Source: Antarctobacter aquimaris (lineage in GTDB: Bacteria > Pseudomonadota > Alphaproteobacteria > Rhodobacterales > Rhodobacteraceae). From it: a stretch of DNA of 64,000 nt. Each line of letters opens with the position of its first letter. Positions within the stretch are counted from its first letter, which is position 1. The DNA is taken from contig NZ_FXYF01000006.1 of NCBI RefSeq assembly GCF_900184945.1, forward strand, positions 1 through 64,000. The letters run 5' to 3'. The notes under the pieces are model-generated. The model had not been told where the DNA came from. It ran no database searches and saw nothing but the letters and a program-made list of their open reading frames with translations. This document shows, one piece after another, positions 24,750-33,682 of this stretch. The position numbers were made by a program, and so were the translations under genes.

Positions 24750-26850
24750 CTTCTTCTCCCTTGTCTTCGATTGTTCGCAAGCGGATCAGCGCATCCACCG
24801 CAACCGCGCGCCCGGGCGCGCAGAGCAGCGGGTTGACCTCGACTTCCTCGACCTGCGCGGCATGGTCGGTGACAAACCCCTGCACCGCAAGCACAGCCTG
24901 CACGATCGCTTCCATATCCGCCGCGGCCGCGCCGCGATACCCCGACAGCAGAGGCGCGATGCGCAGCCGGGCCAGCGCCTGGCGCAGGTCCTCATCCGTC
25001 ACCGGCAGCATCAGCGTCACTGTGTCCTGAAGGATCTCGGTCCAGACCCCGCCCGCCCCCAGCGTCAGCACGAATCCATGCGCCGGGTCGCGCAGCACGC
25101 CCACCAGCAGTTCCGCCACCGCGCCAGTCACCATCTCCTCGACCAGATAGCCCCGCGCGCCCATGGCCTCTGCCGCGGCCAGAACCTCTGCCGCCGAGCC
25201 AAGGCCCAGCTTCACCGCCCCGGCCTCGCTCTTGTGGGCAAAGCCCTCACCCTTCAGCACCACCGGAAAGCCGATCCCGGCCGCCGCCTGCGCCGCCGCC
25301 TCCGGCGTGGCACAGCGCACAAGGCGCGGCACGACCAGCCCATGCGCCCGCAACAGCGCCTTGGCCTCGCCTTCCGCGACCACGCCCATGGCATCTTTGG
25401 TCCCGAAATATCCCGGGGGAGTTGCCGCAGGCGACGGGGGCAGCGCCCCCACCTTCTCCGCCACCAGCACCGGCAGCGGGGCAACCTCCTGCCCCAGGAA
25501 GGCCGCCGCTGCAACCGCCTCCAAGGCGGCGGGAATGTCGCACAGCGGCACGATCCCCAGATCGACCAGCCGTGCCGCCACGTCCTCGGGCAGCGTCTCC
25601 ACCAGGCTCGACAGCACCGCCAGGGGCGCCTCTGCCTGCACCCCCGCCATGGCCTCGATCACCGGGTCCCAGTCGGCCGCCGAACAGCGGTCGCCGCGCG
25701 GGAAATCCAGCACCACGATGCCGAGGCCGATGTCCTCGCCCGCCATCAGCCCGGCGAAACAGGCCCGCATCGCCGCGACATTGCCCCAGATATAGGTGTG
25801 GTAATCCAGCGGGTTGGCCAGCGCCACCCTGGGCCCCAGGGCCTCTCTCAAGGCCCCGCGCTGCGCCGCGACCAACGGAGGAAACACCACCGCGTGGCGC
25901 AGCGCCGAATCCGCCATCAGGCTTGCCTCGCCGCCAGAACATGACGCCGACACCAGCCGGCCCGACCGCAACGGCCCGGCCACATGCAGGATCTTCAGGG
26001 TCTCCAGCAAGGCGCCCAAGGACGATACCTGCGCGATCCCGATCCGCCGCAGGAAGGCGCGCGCGCCTGCGTCACTCCCGGTCAGCGAGGCGGTGTGCGA
26101 CACCGCCGCAGCGTTGGCCTGCTCCGACGCCCCCAGCTTCAGCGCCACGATCCGCTTGCCCAGCGCCCGCGCCCGCGCCGCCAGCGCCTCGAAGCCGCGC
26201 ACATCGCGGATGCCCTCGATATAGAGCCCCAGCGCTGTGATCCGCTCGTCCTCCAGCAGCGCCATGCCCAGCGCCGACAGGTCGACCTGCGCCTGGTTGC
26301 CGGCCGTGCCCACAAAGGCAATCGGCAGGCCGCGCCGCTGCATCGTCAGGTTCAACGCCACGTTCGAGCTTTGCGACAGGATCGCCACGCCGCGCGTCAC
26401 AGGCACCAGCCCATGCTGGTCCGGCCACAGGGCCACCCGCCCCAGCGCATTCAGGAAACCGTAACAGTTCGGCCCCAGCAGCGGCATATCGCCCGCCGAT
26501 GCCAGCAGGCGGTCCTGCAAGGCTCCGCCATCCGCCAGTTCCGCCTGCGCCTCGGCAAAACCCGAGGCAAAGCAGACTGCCCCCCCCGCACCACGCGCCG
26601 CCAGGGCAGCCACCGCCTCGATAGTCGCCTCTCGGTTGATGCCGATGAAACTCGCGTCCGGCGCCTCGGGCAGCGCCTCGATCGAGGCGAAGCACGGCGC
26701 GCCGCCGATCTCGGCGCGTGACGGGTGTACCGGCCAGACCGCGCCGTCAAACCCGAACTTTCGGCACTCGCGGATCACGTTTGCGCACCATGCGCCGCCC
26801 CCGATCACGGCGATGGAGCGTGGGTTCAGCAGGCGACCCAGCCGACTCAT
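24739..26850 (-). CDS. ADP-forming acyl-CoA ligase (CoA-binding plus ATP-grasp) with a repeat-derived linker
   Basis: The 703-residue protein has a CoA-binding domain (about 1-130, [20 protein letters not shown]), a succinyl-CoA-ligase-like domain with the phosphohistidine segment [21 protein letters not shown] (His near 254) and a C-terminal ATP-grasp domain (about 490-700, [19 protein letters not shown]). Relatives convert an acid, ATP and CoA to acyl-CoA, ADP and phosphate. Residues about 467-487 ([15 protein letters not shown] and following) are encoded by a REP-like intergenic repeat (25392-25450) located at the linker before the ATP-grasp domain. It lies between the acyl-CoA dehydrogenase and BKACE genes. 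Confidence 0.88.
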   Translation of the reverse strand: MSRLGRLLNPRSIAVIGGGAWCANVIRECRKFGFDGAVWPVHPSRAEIGGAPCFASIEALPEAPDASFIGINREATIEAVAALAARGAGGAVCFASGFAEAQAELADGGALQDRLLASAGDMPLLGPNCYGFLNALGRVALWPDQHGLVPVTRGVAILSQSSNVALNLTMQRRGLPIAFVGTAGNQAQVDLSALGMALLEDERITALGLYIEGIRDVRGFEALAARARALGKRIVALKLGASEQANAAAVSHTASLTGSDAGARAFLRRIGIAQVSSLGALLETLKILHVAGPLRSGRLVSASCSGGEASLMADSALRHAVVFPPLVAAQRGALREALGPRVALANPLDYHTYIWGNVAAMRACFAGLMAGEDIGLGIVVLDFPRGDRCSAADWDPVIEAMAGVQAEAPLAVLSSLVETLPEDVAARLVDLGIVPLCDIPAALEAVAAAAFLGQEVAPLPVLVAEKVGALPPSPAATPPGYFGTKDAMGVVAEGEAKALLRAHGLVVPRLVRCATPEAAAQAAAGIGFPVVLKGEGFAHKSEAGAVKLGLGSAAEVLAAAEAMGARGYLVEEMVTGAVAELLVGVLRDPAHGFVLTLGAGGVWTEILQDTVTLMLPVTDEDLRQALARLRIAPLLSGYRGAAAADMEAIVQAVLAVQGFVTDHAAQVEEVEVNPLLCAPGRAVAVDALIRLRTIEDKGEEDAA
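25392..25450 (-). repeat. REP-like element embedded in the acyl-CoA ligase gene
   Basis: On the minus strand GGGGGCGCTGCCCCC, GTCGCCTGCGGCAAC, CCCCCGGGATATTTCGGG and ACCAAAGATG follow each other as in the intergenic copies. The segment is translated in frame. Confidence 0.85.
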
Positions 26851-26873
26851 GACCGCCCTACCCGCCCCGGTAG

Positions 26874-26892
26874 GGTGGGTTTCCAACCCACC
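26874..26892. repeat. GGTGGGTT/AACCCACC hairpin between ligase and dehydrogenase genes
   Basis: An eight-base-pair perfect stem with a three-base loop lies in the 55-base gap. The TAGGGTGGGTTTCCAACCC type is a common short repeat in Rhodobacterales genomes. Confidence 0.6.
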
Positions 26893-26905
26893 GCCCCCGA
26901 CGCCA

Positions 26906-28069
26906 TCACGCCCCCAGCGGCCGGAAGATCTCCCGGCTGATGATGTGGCGCTGGATCTCGCTGGTGCCGTCCCAGATCCGTTCCACCCGCGCGTCGCGCC
27001 AAAAGCGTTCGATCGGGAAATCGTCCATCAGCCCCATGCCGCCGAAAATCTGCAAGGAGGTGTCGGTCACCCGCGCCAGCATCTCGGTGGCATAGAGCTT
27101 GGCCGAGGCGATCTCGCGGTTGGCGGGCAGCCCCTGGTCCAGCCGCCAGGCGGCGGCAAGGGTCAGCCAGTCGGCGGCGTCGATCTCGGTCACCATGTCG
27201 GCCACCTGAAAACTGACACCCTGGAACTTGGCGATGGCCTGGCCAAACTGCTCGCGCTGCGCGGCGTAGTCCACGGCCAGGTCGAAACAGCGCCGCGCCC
27301 GACCGATACTGAAGGCCGCCACCGTCAGCCGGGTCGCGTAGAGCCAGGTGTTCATCACGTCGAACCCGCCGTCCACCTGGCCCAGCACCTGCGCGTCCGG
27401 CAGGCGGCAGTCGGTGAATTCCAGGATGCAGTTCTTGTACCCCCGGTGCGAGACCGAGCGATAGCCGTCGCGCACCACGAATCCGGGGTGGCCGCGATCC
27501 ACCAGGAAACAGGTGATGCGCTTTTTCGGGCCTTTCGGCGTGTCGTCGATACCCGTGGCGATGAAGACGATGAAGAAATCCGCGTGATCGGCGCCGGAGA
27601 TGAAATGCTTGGTGCCGTTCACCACCCAGTCGCCGCCCTGCCGCACCGCCGCGCATTTCATGCCGCGCACGTCGGACCCGGCCCCCGGTTCGGTCATCGC
27701 CAGCGCATCCATCCGCTCGCCCCGCACGGCGGGCAGCAGGTAACGCTCGCGCTGCTCGCCCTCGCAGGCCATCAGGATGTTCTGCGGCCGGCCAAAGAAA
27801 TGCGTCAGCGCCATGCTGCCCCGCCCCAGCTCCCGCTCGACCAGTGTAAAGTCGAGATGCGACAGCCCCGCGCCGCCGACCTCCTCGGGAAAGTTGCAGG
27901 CGTAAAAGCCCAGCTCGATCACCTTGCGCTTGATCTCCTCGCCTAGCCCCGGCGGCACCTCGCCGGTGCGCTCGACCTCGGCCTCATGCGGGTAGATCTC
28001 GTTCTCGACAAAGCTGCGCACCGTCGAGACGATCATCTCCTGCTCTTCGCTCAATCCGAACTGCATCAC
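26906..28069 (-). CDS. Acyl-CoA dehydrogenase (CaiA-like candidate)
   Basis: The 387-residue flavoprotein shows the ACADM-type motifs: ALAMTEPGAGSDVRGMKCAA (about 118-137, FAD/substrate), WVVNGTKHFISGADHADFF, the GRARRCFDLAVDYAAQREQFG block and IFGGMGLMDDFPIERFWRDAR. The catalytic Glu is probably in RIWDGTSEIQRHIISREI (the TSE position). The closeness to CaiA/gamma-butyrobetainyl-CoA dehydrogenases is an impression from the first 100 residues. It begins a putative operon with the acyl-CoA ligase and BKACE and is divergent from a CdhR/GlxA-type regulator. Confidence 0.9.
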   Translation of the reverse strand: MMQFGLSEEQEMIVSTVRSFVENEIYPHEAEVERTGEVPPGLGEEIKRKVIELGFYACNFPEEVGGAGLSHLDFTLVERELGRGSMALTHFFGRPQNILMACEGEQRERYLLPAVRGERMDALAMTEPGAGSDVRGMKCAAVRQGGDWVVNGTKHFISGADHADFFIVFIATGIDDTPKGPKKRITCFLVDRGHPGFVVRDGYRSVSHRGYKNCILEFTDCRLPDAQVLGQVDGGFDVMNTWLYATRLTVAAFSIGRARRCFDLAVDYAAQREQFGQAIAKFQGVSFQVADMVTEIDAADWLTLAAAWRLDQGLPANREIASAKLYATEMLARVTDTSLQIFGGMGLMDDFPIERFWRDARVERIWDGTSEIQRHIISREIFRPLGA

Positions 28070-28114
28070 GCGCTCCCTTGCCTTGCCGCGTCACTTAAGG
28101 GTACATCGCCCGGC

Positions 28115-29074
28115 ATGACCGTGCAGAACGCCCCCCGAACCATGCCCGATGCGACACGCTCGGTCGCGCTGCTGCTGTTTCCGTCGTTCTCGAATCTCTG
28201 CCTTGCCAACGCGGTCGAGCCGCTGCGCGCCGCCAACACGCTGTCGCGCAAGCCGCTCTACAGCTGGCAATACCTGGGCCTGACGCGCGACACGCTGACC
28301 TCCTCCTCCGGCCTGCCGGTCACGCCCGAGGAAAGCCTGGCGCGTCACACGGGGGGCGACTACCTGCTGCTGCTGCCCAGCTATGGGACCGACGGGCTGG
28401 CCACCCCCGCCACCCTGCGCGCCCTGCGCGCGGCGCGCAAACGGTTTCGCACGCTGGTCGGGCTGGACATGGGCAGCTGGCTGATGGCCTCGGCGGGCCT
28501 GCTGGACGGGCGGCGCGCCACGCTGCACTGGGACGAGTTGGACCGCTTCGCCGAGACCTTTCCCGAGGTCGAGGCGCGGCCCGAACGGGTGGTGCATGAC
28601 GGCGACATCCTCAGCTGCGGCGGCGGCACCACCGCGCTGGAACTGATGCTGGACCTGATCGGCCGCCATCACGGCCCGCTGTTGCGGCTGGAGGTGGCCG
28701 CGCTCTTCATGCACGGCGAGCGGCCCGAACCGCGGGACATGCCGCCCCGCCTGGGCGAGGACCAGCTGGTCGAGGCGGCGGTGTCGATCATGCGCCGCCA
28801 CGTCGAGGCACCCTTGCCCGTCGCCGCCATCGCCCGCCGCCTGCACGTCACGCCCCGCGCGCTGGAGCGCCACTTCGGCGCTGTCCTGGGGCGCGGACCG
28901 GGCGCCACCTACCGCGCCCTGCGGCTGAACGCGGCGCGGCGGCTGGTGGAACAGACCCGCCTGTCAGTCAGCGAGATCGCGACCCGCTGCGGCTACGAGG
29001 ACGCCTCGGCCCTGACCCGCGCCTTTCGCGCGGCCTTTGGCACCACCCCGCGCGACCTGCGCAAACTCCCCTGA
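28115..29074 (+). CDS. GlxA/CdhR-type AraC family regulator
   Basis: The 319-residue protein has an N-terminal class I glutamine-amidotransferase-like (DJ-1/PfpI) domain (about 15-190, SVALLLFPSFSNLCLANAVEPL) and a C-terminal AraC HTH pair (about 215-315, RHVEAPLPVAAIARRLHV and ISEIATRCGYEDASAL-like). This layout is found in CdhR (carnitine) and GbdR (glycine betaine) regulators of quaternary-amine catabolism. The start could also be the ATG at 28142. It is divergent from the acyl-CoA dehydrogenase, so it probably controls that operon. Confidence 0.9.
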   Translation: MTVQNAPRTMPDATRSVALLLFPSFSNLCLANAVEPLRAANTLSRKPLYSWQYLGLTRDTLTSSSGLPVTPEESLARHTGGDYLLLLPSYGTDGLATPATLRALRAARKRFRTLVGLDMGSWLMASAGLLDGRRATLHWDELDRFAETFPEVEARPERVVHDGDILSCGGGTTALELMLDLIGRHHGPLLRLEVAALFMHGERPEPRDMPPRLGEDQLVEAAVSIMRRHVEAPLPVAAIARRLHVTPRALERHFGAVLGRGPGATYRALRLNAARRLVEQTRLSVSEIATRCGYEDASALTRAFRAAFGTTPRDLRKLP

Positions 29075-29128
29075 CGTCACCTTCGCTCTTGCCCCGGCGC
29101 GGGTTCGCGGTGATACAAGGCGCACCAA

Positions 29129-29140
29129 CTGATATATCAG
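29129..29140. promoter_or_regulatory. CTGATATATCAG palindrome upstream of the split transketolase
   Basis: A perfect 12-base palindrome lies 18 bases before the transketolase ATG, immediately followed by a GGGAGGAGGG ribosome site. It differs from the TGGTATACCA sites nearby. Such a placement would let a repressor block elongation or initiation; the regulator is unknown. Confidence 0.5.
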
Positions 29141-29158
29141 AATGGGAGGAGGGACACG

Positions 29159-30001
29159 ATGACTGTCCAAGCGGGCTCCAACGTGAGCCTCGCCCGCCGC
29201 GCCTGGTCGATCCGGCGGCTGGCCTTGCGCATGGCCGAGGTCCAGGGCCAGGGCTACATCGGGCAGGCGCTCGGCGTCGCCGACGTGCTGGCCGTCAGCC
29301 ATTTCCACGCGCTGAAATACCGTCCGGGCGAGCCTGACTGGGAGGGGCGCGACCGCTTTTACCTGTCGATCGGCCACTACGCCATCGCGCTCTATTCCGC
29401 GATGATCGAGGCCGGCATCCTGCCCGAGTCCGAGCTCGAGACCTACGGCATGGACGACAGCCGGATGCCCATGTCGGGCATGGCGGCCTATACGCCGGGG
29501 ATGGAGATCACCGGCGGCTCGCTGGGCCACGGCCTCGGCATCGCCGTCGGCGCCTGCCTGGGGCTGAAGCGCAAGGGCAACCCCGCCTTCGTCTACAACA
29601 TGATGTCGGACGGCGAGCTGGGCGAAGGATCGACCTGGGAGGCGGTCATGGCCGCCCGCGCGCATCACCTCGACAACCTGATCTGCATCGTCGATTTCAA
29701 CGACCAGCAGGCCGACGGGCCGACGACGCAGGCGCTGGCGCAGGGCGCCGAGGCACCCAAGTGGGCGGCCTTCGGCTGGCACGCGCAGGAGGTCGACGGC
29801 AACGATCTGGACGCGCTGGTGGCGGCCTTCGACACCGCCCGCCAATTGGCCGAGCCGCGCCCGCGCGTCATCATCTGCCGCACCCAGATGTGCAAGGGCG
29901 TGCCCTTTCTCGAAGAGCGCGAGATCACCCACTTCGTGCGCGTCGCACCCGAGGAATGGGCCCGCGCCATCGCCCTCCTCGACGCCGACATTCCCGCCTG
30001 A
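29159..30001 (+). CDS. Transketolase, N-terminal subunit
   Basis: The 280-residue protein is the thiamine-diphosphate-binding half of a split transketolase: the catalytic pocket His in LSIGHYAIALYSAM, GGSLGHGLGIAVGACLG (about 120-136), the ThDP magnesium motif in SDGELGEGSTWEAV (about 150-163) and NLICIVDFNDQQADG. The C-terminal half is the next gene, 14 bases on. Split transketolases in alphaproteobacteria often serve catabolism of unusual sugars rather than the core pentose pathway. Confidence 0.94.
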   Translation: MTVQAGSNVSLARRAWSIRRLALRMAEVQGQGYIGQALGVADVLAVSHFHALKYRPGEPDWEGRDRFYLSIGHYAIALYSAMIEAGILPESELETYGMDDSRMPMSGMAAYTPGMEITGGSLGHGLGIAVGACLGLKRKGNPAFVYNMMSDGELGEGSTWEAVMAARAHHLDNLICIVDFNDQQADGPTTQALAQGAEAPKWAAFGWHAQEVDGNDLDALVAAFDTARQLAEPRPRVIICRTQMCKGVPFLEEREITHFVRVAPEEWARAIALLDADIPA

Positions 30002-30015
30002 GCCGGAGAGCCGCC

Positions 30016-31071
30016 ATGCAAGAAGCCCCCATCGGCGCCACCTCGCGCCGCAAGTCGAAATACACCGCCCGCCGCGTCCCCGTCACCGAAAGCGGCGAGC
30101 GCCTGACCACCTCCGCCATGATCGCCTCCTTGGACGCGGAGGGCCGGCAGACCGTGGCTGCGCCCTTCGGACAGGCGCTGTGCGACCTCGCAAAAACCCG
30201 CGACGACATCGTCGGCCTGACCGCCGACCTGTCGAAATACACCGACCTGCACGTCTTCGCCAAGGCCTACCCGGACCGTTTCTACCAGATGGGCATGGCC
30301 GAGCAGGTGATGATCTCCACCGCCGCCGGTCTGGCGCGAGAAGGCTTTACCCCCTTCGCCACCACCTACGCGGTCTTTGCCTCGCGCCGCGCCTACGACT
30401 TCATCTTCATGGCGATCGCCGAGGAGAACCTGCCGGTCAAGATCGTCTGCGCCCTGCCCGGCCTGACCACCGGCTACGGCCCCTCGCACCAGGCGACCGA
30501 GGACCTGGCCATCTTTCGCGGGATGCCGAACCTGACCATCGTCGACCCCTGCTGCGCGACCGACATCACCCAGGCCACCCACGCCATCGCGGACCACCCC
30601 GGCCCGGTCTACATGCGCCTGCTGCGCGGCCAGGTGCCGGACGTGCTGGGCGACTACGGCTATCGCTTTCAGCTGGGCAAGGCACAGGTGATCCACGGCG
30701 GCAGCGACGTGCTGTTCATCTCCACCGGCTTCATGACCATGCGCGCGCTGGATGCGGCCAAGGCGCTGAAGGCCGACGGAACGGACTGCGCCGTGCTGCA
30801 CGTGCCGACGATCAAGCCGCTCGACACCGCGACCATCCGCGCCGAAGCGGCGAAGACCGGCCGCCTCGTCGTGACGCTGGAGAACCATACCATCGTCGGC
30901 GGCCTGGGTGAGGCGGTCGCGGCGGACCTGATGCGCGCGGGCATCCACCCCGCCTTCCACTCCATCGCACTGCCCGACGAATTCCTTGACGCCGGCGCCC
31001 TGCCCACCCTGCACGATCAATATGGACTCTCGGTGAGATCCATCACCGCCCGCGTCAAATCGAGGCTCTGA
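30016..31071 (+). CDS. Transketolase, C-terminal subunit
   Basis: The 351-residue protein carries the pyrimidine-binding domain (about 45-200, with FYQMGMAEQVMISTAAGLA and the catalytic-type Glu) and the transketolase C-terminal domain (about 215-345). The first 40 residues are a basic extension (TSRRKSKYTARR). It pairs with the preceding gene to form a full enzyme that moves two-carbon ketol units. A REP-like repeat separates it from the SDR downstream. Confidence 0.93.
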   Translation: MQEAPIGATSRRKSKYTARRVPVTESGERLTTSAMIASLDAEGRQTVAAPFGQALCDLAKTRDDIVGLTADLSKYTDLHVFAKAYPDRFYQMGMAEQVMISTAAGLAREGFTPFATTYAVFASRRAYDFIFMAIAEENLPVKIVCALPGLTTGYGPSHQATEDLAIFRGMPNLTIVDPCCATDITQATHAIADHPGPVYMRLLRGQVPDVLGDYGYRFQLGKAQVIHGGSDVLFISTGFMTMRALDAAKALKADGTDCAVLHVPTIKPLDTATIRAEAAKTGRLVVTLENHTIVGGLGEAVAADLMRAGIHPAFHSIALPDEFLDAGALPTLHDQYGLSVRSITARVKSRL

Positions 31072-31080
31072 CTCCCCGGC

Positions 31081-31141
31081 TTCTTTGGTTTCAAAAATAC
31101 CTCGGGGGGAGTTGCGGCACGCAACGGGGGGCAGCGCCCCC
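31081..31141 (-). repeat. REP-like intergenic element
   Basis: TTCTTTGGTTTCAAAAATAC and CTCGGGGGGA, an inverted repeat (GTTGCGGCACGCAAC) and GGGGGGCAGCGCCCCCT follow in order. It shares this layout with copies at 45265, 48563, 55650 and 62015. It sits between the transketolase and SDR genes. Confidence 0.8.
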
Positions 31142-31166
31142 TCCCCGGCCAACCACAGGAAATCCA

Positions 31167-31919
31167 ATGCTCTTGAAAGACAAGATCGCCGTCATCACCG
31201 GCGCCGCCAGCCCCCGCGGCCTCGGCAAGGCCACCGCGCGCCTCTTCGCCGACCACGGCGCGCGGGTCGCCATCCTCGACCTCGACGCCGCAGCCGCCCA
31301 GGCGGCCGCGACCGACCTGCCCGGGACGGGCCACATCGGGCTGGCCTGCGATGTCACCGACAAAGCGGCCTGCCAGGCAGCCGCCGAAGCCGCCCTCACC
31401 GCCTTCGGCCAGGTCGACATCCTGGTGAACAACGCCGGCATCACCCAGCCGCTGAAGCTGATGCAGATCGAGCCGCAGAACTACGACGCCGTGCTCGACG
31501 TCAATCTGCGCGGCACGCTCTACATGAGCCAGGCGCTGATCCCGCACATGCGGTCACGCAAGTCCGGCGCCATCGTCAACATCTCGTCGGTCTCGGCGCA
31601 GCGCGGCGGCGGCATCTTCGGCGGACCGCATTACTCGGCGGCCAAGGCCGGCATCCTCGGGCTGACCAAGGCCATGGCGCGCGAACTGGCGCCCGATGGC
31701 ATCCGCGCCAACGCGGTCTGCCCCGGCTTCATCGCCACCGACATCACGGCGGGCAAGCTGACGCCGGAAATGATGGAGCAGATCCTGGCCGGCATCCCGA
31801 TGGCCCGCGCGGGCGAGGCCTCGGACGTGGCGGGCTGCTGCCTGTTCCTCGCATCCGACCTCGCGGCCTATGTCACCGGCTCCGAGGTGGACGTGAATGG
31901 CGGCTCGCTGATCCACTGA
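31167..31919 (+). CDS. SDR family oxidoreductase
   Basis: The 250-residue classical short-chain dehydrogenase has a nucleotide motif TGAASPRGLGKA (about 10-21), NNAGIT (about 89-94), a catalytic Ser in ISSVSAQRG and YSAAK (about 154-158). TGAASPRGLG has two residues more than the standard TGxxxGxG loop. Position after the split transketolase suggests a sugar- or polyol-derived substrate. The 3' end is followed by five palindromes shared with a convergent FAH-family gene. Confidence 0.9.
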   Translation: MLLKDKIAVITGAASPRGLGKATARLFADHGARVAILDLDAAAAQAAATDLPGTGHIGLACDVTDKAACQAAAEAALTAFGQVDILVNNAGITQPLKLMQIEPQNYDAVLDVNLRGTLYMSQALIPHMRSRKSGAIVNISSVSAQRGGGIFGGPHYSAAKAGILGLTKAMARELAPDGIRANAVCPGFIATDITAGKLTPEMMEQILAGIPMARAGEASDVAGCCLFLASDLAAYVTGSEVDVNGGSLIH

Positions 31920-31923
31920 GCGG

Positions 31924-32039
31924 GAAAGGGCCTTCGAAGGCCCTTTCAAACCGTTTTGGGAAAACGGTTGAAGCGGCTTCGAAGCCGCTTCAAAGCCCCT
32001 TGCAAGGGGCTTGGGAAAGGCGTTTCGAAACGCCTTTCC
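31924..32039. repeat. Five consecutive perfect palindromes between convergent genes
   Basis: Five inverted repeats follow almost without spacers: 31924-31947 (core CCTTCGAAGG), 31949-31969 (AACCGTTTT-GGG-AAAACGGTT), 31970-31991 (core GCTTCGAAGC), 31993-32012 (core CCTTGCAAGG) and 32014-32039 (core GTTTCGAAAC). Each of the 20-26-base units is perfectly or near-perfectly symmetric. TTCGAA and TTGCAA cores alternate. The unit set lies between the convergent SDR and FAH-family stop codons and could serve as a bidirectional terminator. Confidence 0.85.
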
Positions 32040-32046
32040 TCCTGGC

Positions 32047-32892
32047 TCAGGACGCCGCGACCGCCTCCTGCCGTTGCTCGCCCAGCCCTTCGACCCGCAC
32101 CACCATCACGTCGCCGGGTTTCAGGAACCGCTGCGGCTTCATCCCCATGCCCACGCCCGACGGCGTGCCGGTGGCGATGATGTCACCCGGCACCAGCTTC
32201 ATGAAGCGCGACATGTAGGACACGATCGTCGCCACGCCAAAGATCATGTCCGATGTATCGCTGTCCTGCACCGTCGCGCCGTTCAGGTCGAGCGACAGCT
32301 TCAGCGCCTGCGGATCGGGCACCTCGTCCGCCGTCACCAGCCAGGGGCCGGTCGGACCGAAGGTCGGCGCCGACTTGCCCTTGATCCACTGGCCGCCCTT
32401 TTCCAGCTGGAATTCCCGCTCGCTCATGTCGTTGATCACGCAGTAACCCGCCACATGCGACAGCGCGTCGGCCTCGGAGACGTAAAGCGCCTCCTTGCCG
32501 ATCACCACGCCCAGTTCGACCTCCCAGTCGGCCTTGGCCGAGTTGCGCGGGATCACCACCGGGTCAAATGGACCAGACAGCGCCGAGGTCGCCTTGGAGA
32601 ACAGGATCGGCTCGGCCGGGATCGCCATGTTGCTCTCGGCGGCATGCTTGGCGTAGTTCAGCCCGACGCAGTAGAAATTCGGCACCGAGGCAAGGCAGGA
32701 CCCGATCCGGCCCGGCTCGGCCACCACCGGCAGGCTGGACAGGTCCAACGCCCGAATCCGGTCCAGCGCCTCCAGCGACACGCCCTCTCCGGCGAAATCC
32801 GCCACATGGGCGGACAGGTCGCGCACCTGCCCATCCTTGTCCAACATGCCGGGCTTTTCCTGGCCCGCGGCTCCGAAACGCAACAGTTTCAT
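32047..32892 (-). CDS. Fumarylacetoacetate hydrolase family protein
   Basis: The 281-residue protein has the FAH core from about residue 75: FYCVGLNYAKHAAES, metal-binding Glu pair in WEVELGVVIGKE (about 119-130), DMSEREFQLEKGGQW and GTPSGVGMGMKP. Members cleave or hydrate beta-diketo-type sugar-acid or aromatic intermediates, for example 2,4-diketo-3-deoxy-L-rhamnonate/fuconate hydrolase. The neighbouring sugar-acid genes favour that kind of role. A GntR regulator lies 40 bases upstream on the same strand. Confidence 0.9.
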   Translation of the reverse strand: MKLLRFGAAGQEKPGMLDKDGQVRDLSAHVADFAGEGVSLEALDRIRALDLSSLPVVAEPGRIGSCLASVPNFYCVGLNYAKHAAESNMAIPAEPILFSKATSALSGPFDPVVIPRNSAKADWEVELGVVIGKEALYVSEADALSHVAGYCVINDMSEREFQLEKGGQWIKGKSAPTFGPTGPWLVTADEVPDPQALKLSLDLNGATVQDSDTSDMIFGVATIVSYMSRFMKLVPGDIIATGTPSGVGMGMKPQRFLKPGDVMVVRVEGLGEQRQEAVAAS

Positions 32893-32932
32893 CTCTGTCC
32901 CTATCCTTCTTCCAGGGTCTTCTCTTGAATGC

Positions 32933-33616
32933 TCAGTCCGGCGATGGTGCGGCCGGCTGCTCCTTGCCGCCGGCCTCGGTGTCGAAGAAATCGGCCACGT
33001 TGACCAGCAGGTGATCCAGGTGCGCCTGCACCTGCGCCGCCACGGCGACGGCATCGCGCGCCCGCAACGCGGCGACGATCTGCGCGTGCTGGTTCAGCAC
33101 CCGATCACGCGAGCGTTTGCGGCTGGCCGACAGGTAGCGCGCCCGCCACAGCCGCGCCAGCAGCGCCTGGTGCATCTCGGCCAGCACAGGGTTGCCGGCG
33201 GCCGCGGCGATGGCGCGGTGAAACCCCATGTCCAGTTCGAACACGTCCAGCATGTCGAGCGCGTCGTACTCGCGCTCCATCCGCTCGGCGACTGTGGCGA
33301 TTTCGTCGATCTGCTCGTCACTTGCCCGTTCGCAGGCCAGCCGGGCCGAAAGCACTTCCAGCGCCGACATCACCTCGATGTTGTACGCCACCTCCTCGAA
33401 GCTGGGCCGCGCCACGATGGGCGAGCGCGCCGGGCGCAGCTGCACCAGCCCCTCCTTGGCGAGGATTCGAATCGCCTCGCGCAGCGGTGTCCGGCTGACG
33501 CCGAGGCCGGCGGCATGGTCCCGCTCCTTCACCGGGGTGCCGGGCGGCAGCACGCCGCGCAGAATGTCCCTGCGCAGCTGCGTCGCGATCTTGTCCGGCA
33601 AGCTGGACTCGGGCAT
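32933..33616 (-). CDS. GntR family regulator, FadR/FCD subfamily
   Basis: The 227-residue protein has an N-terminal winged helix (about 8-70, LRRDILRGVLPPGTPVKERD and VSRTPLREAIRILAKEGLV) and an all-helical FCD ligand domain (about 80-210) with the metal-ligand residues D-x3-H (ELDMGFHRAI) and two later His residues. FCD-type GntR proteins sense organic or sugar acids. It is divergent from the TRAP transporter with two palindromes between them (TGGTATACCA type), and the same site recurs at 47195, 51677 and 60059. Control of the whole sugar-acid island is inferred. Confidence 0.9.
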   Translation of the reverse strand: MPESSLPDKIATQLRRDILRGVLPPGTPVKERDHAAGLGVSRTPLREAIRILAKEGLVQLRPARSPIVARPSFEEVAYNIEVMSALEVLSARLACERASDEQIDEIATVAERMEREYDALDMLDVFELDMGFHRAIAAAAGNPVLAEMHQALLARLWRARYLSASRKRSRDRVLNQHAQIVAALRARDAVAVAAQVQAHLDHLLVNVADFFDTEAGGKEQPAAPSPD

Positions 33617-33682
33617 CCGGCCCCACCTCTCTGGTTTGCAACCGTTTTTCCCGCGATCCCGGGCGGCGTCCCCTGAGCGGGA

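Noticed and set aside
26451-26750. Small minus-strand ORF inside the acyl-CoA ligase gene
   Set aside because: Out-of-frame fragment of a clearly conserved gene.
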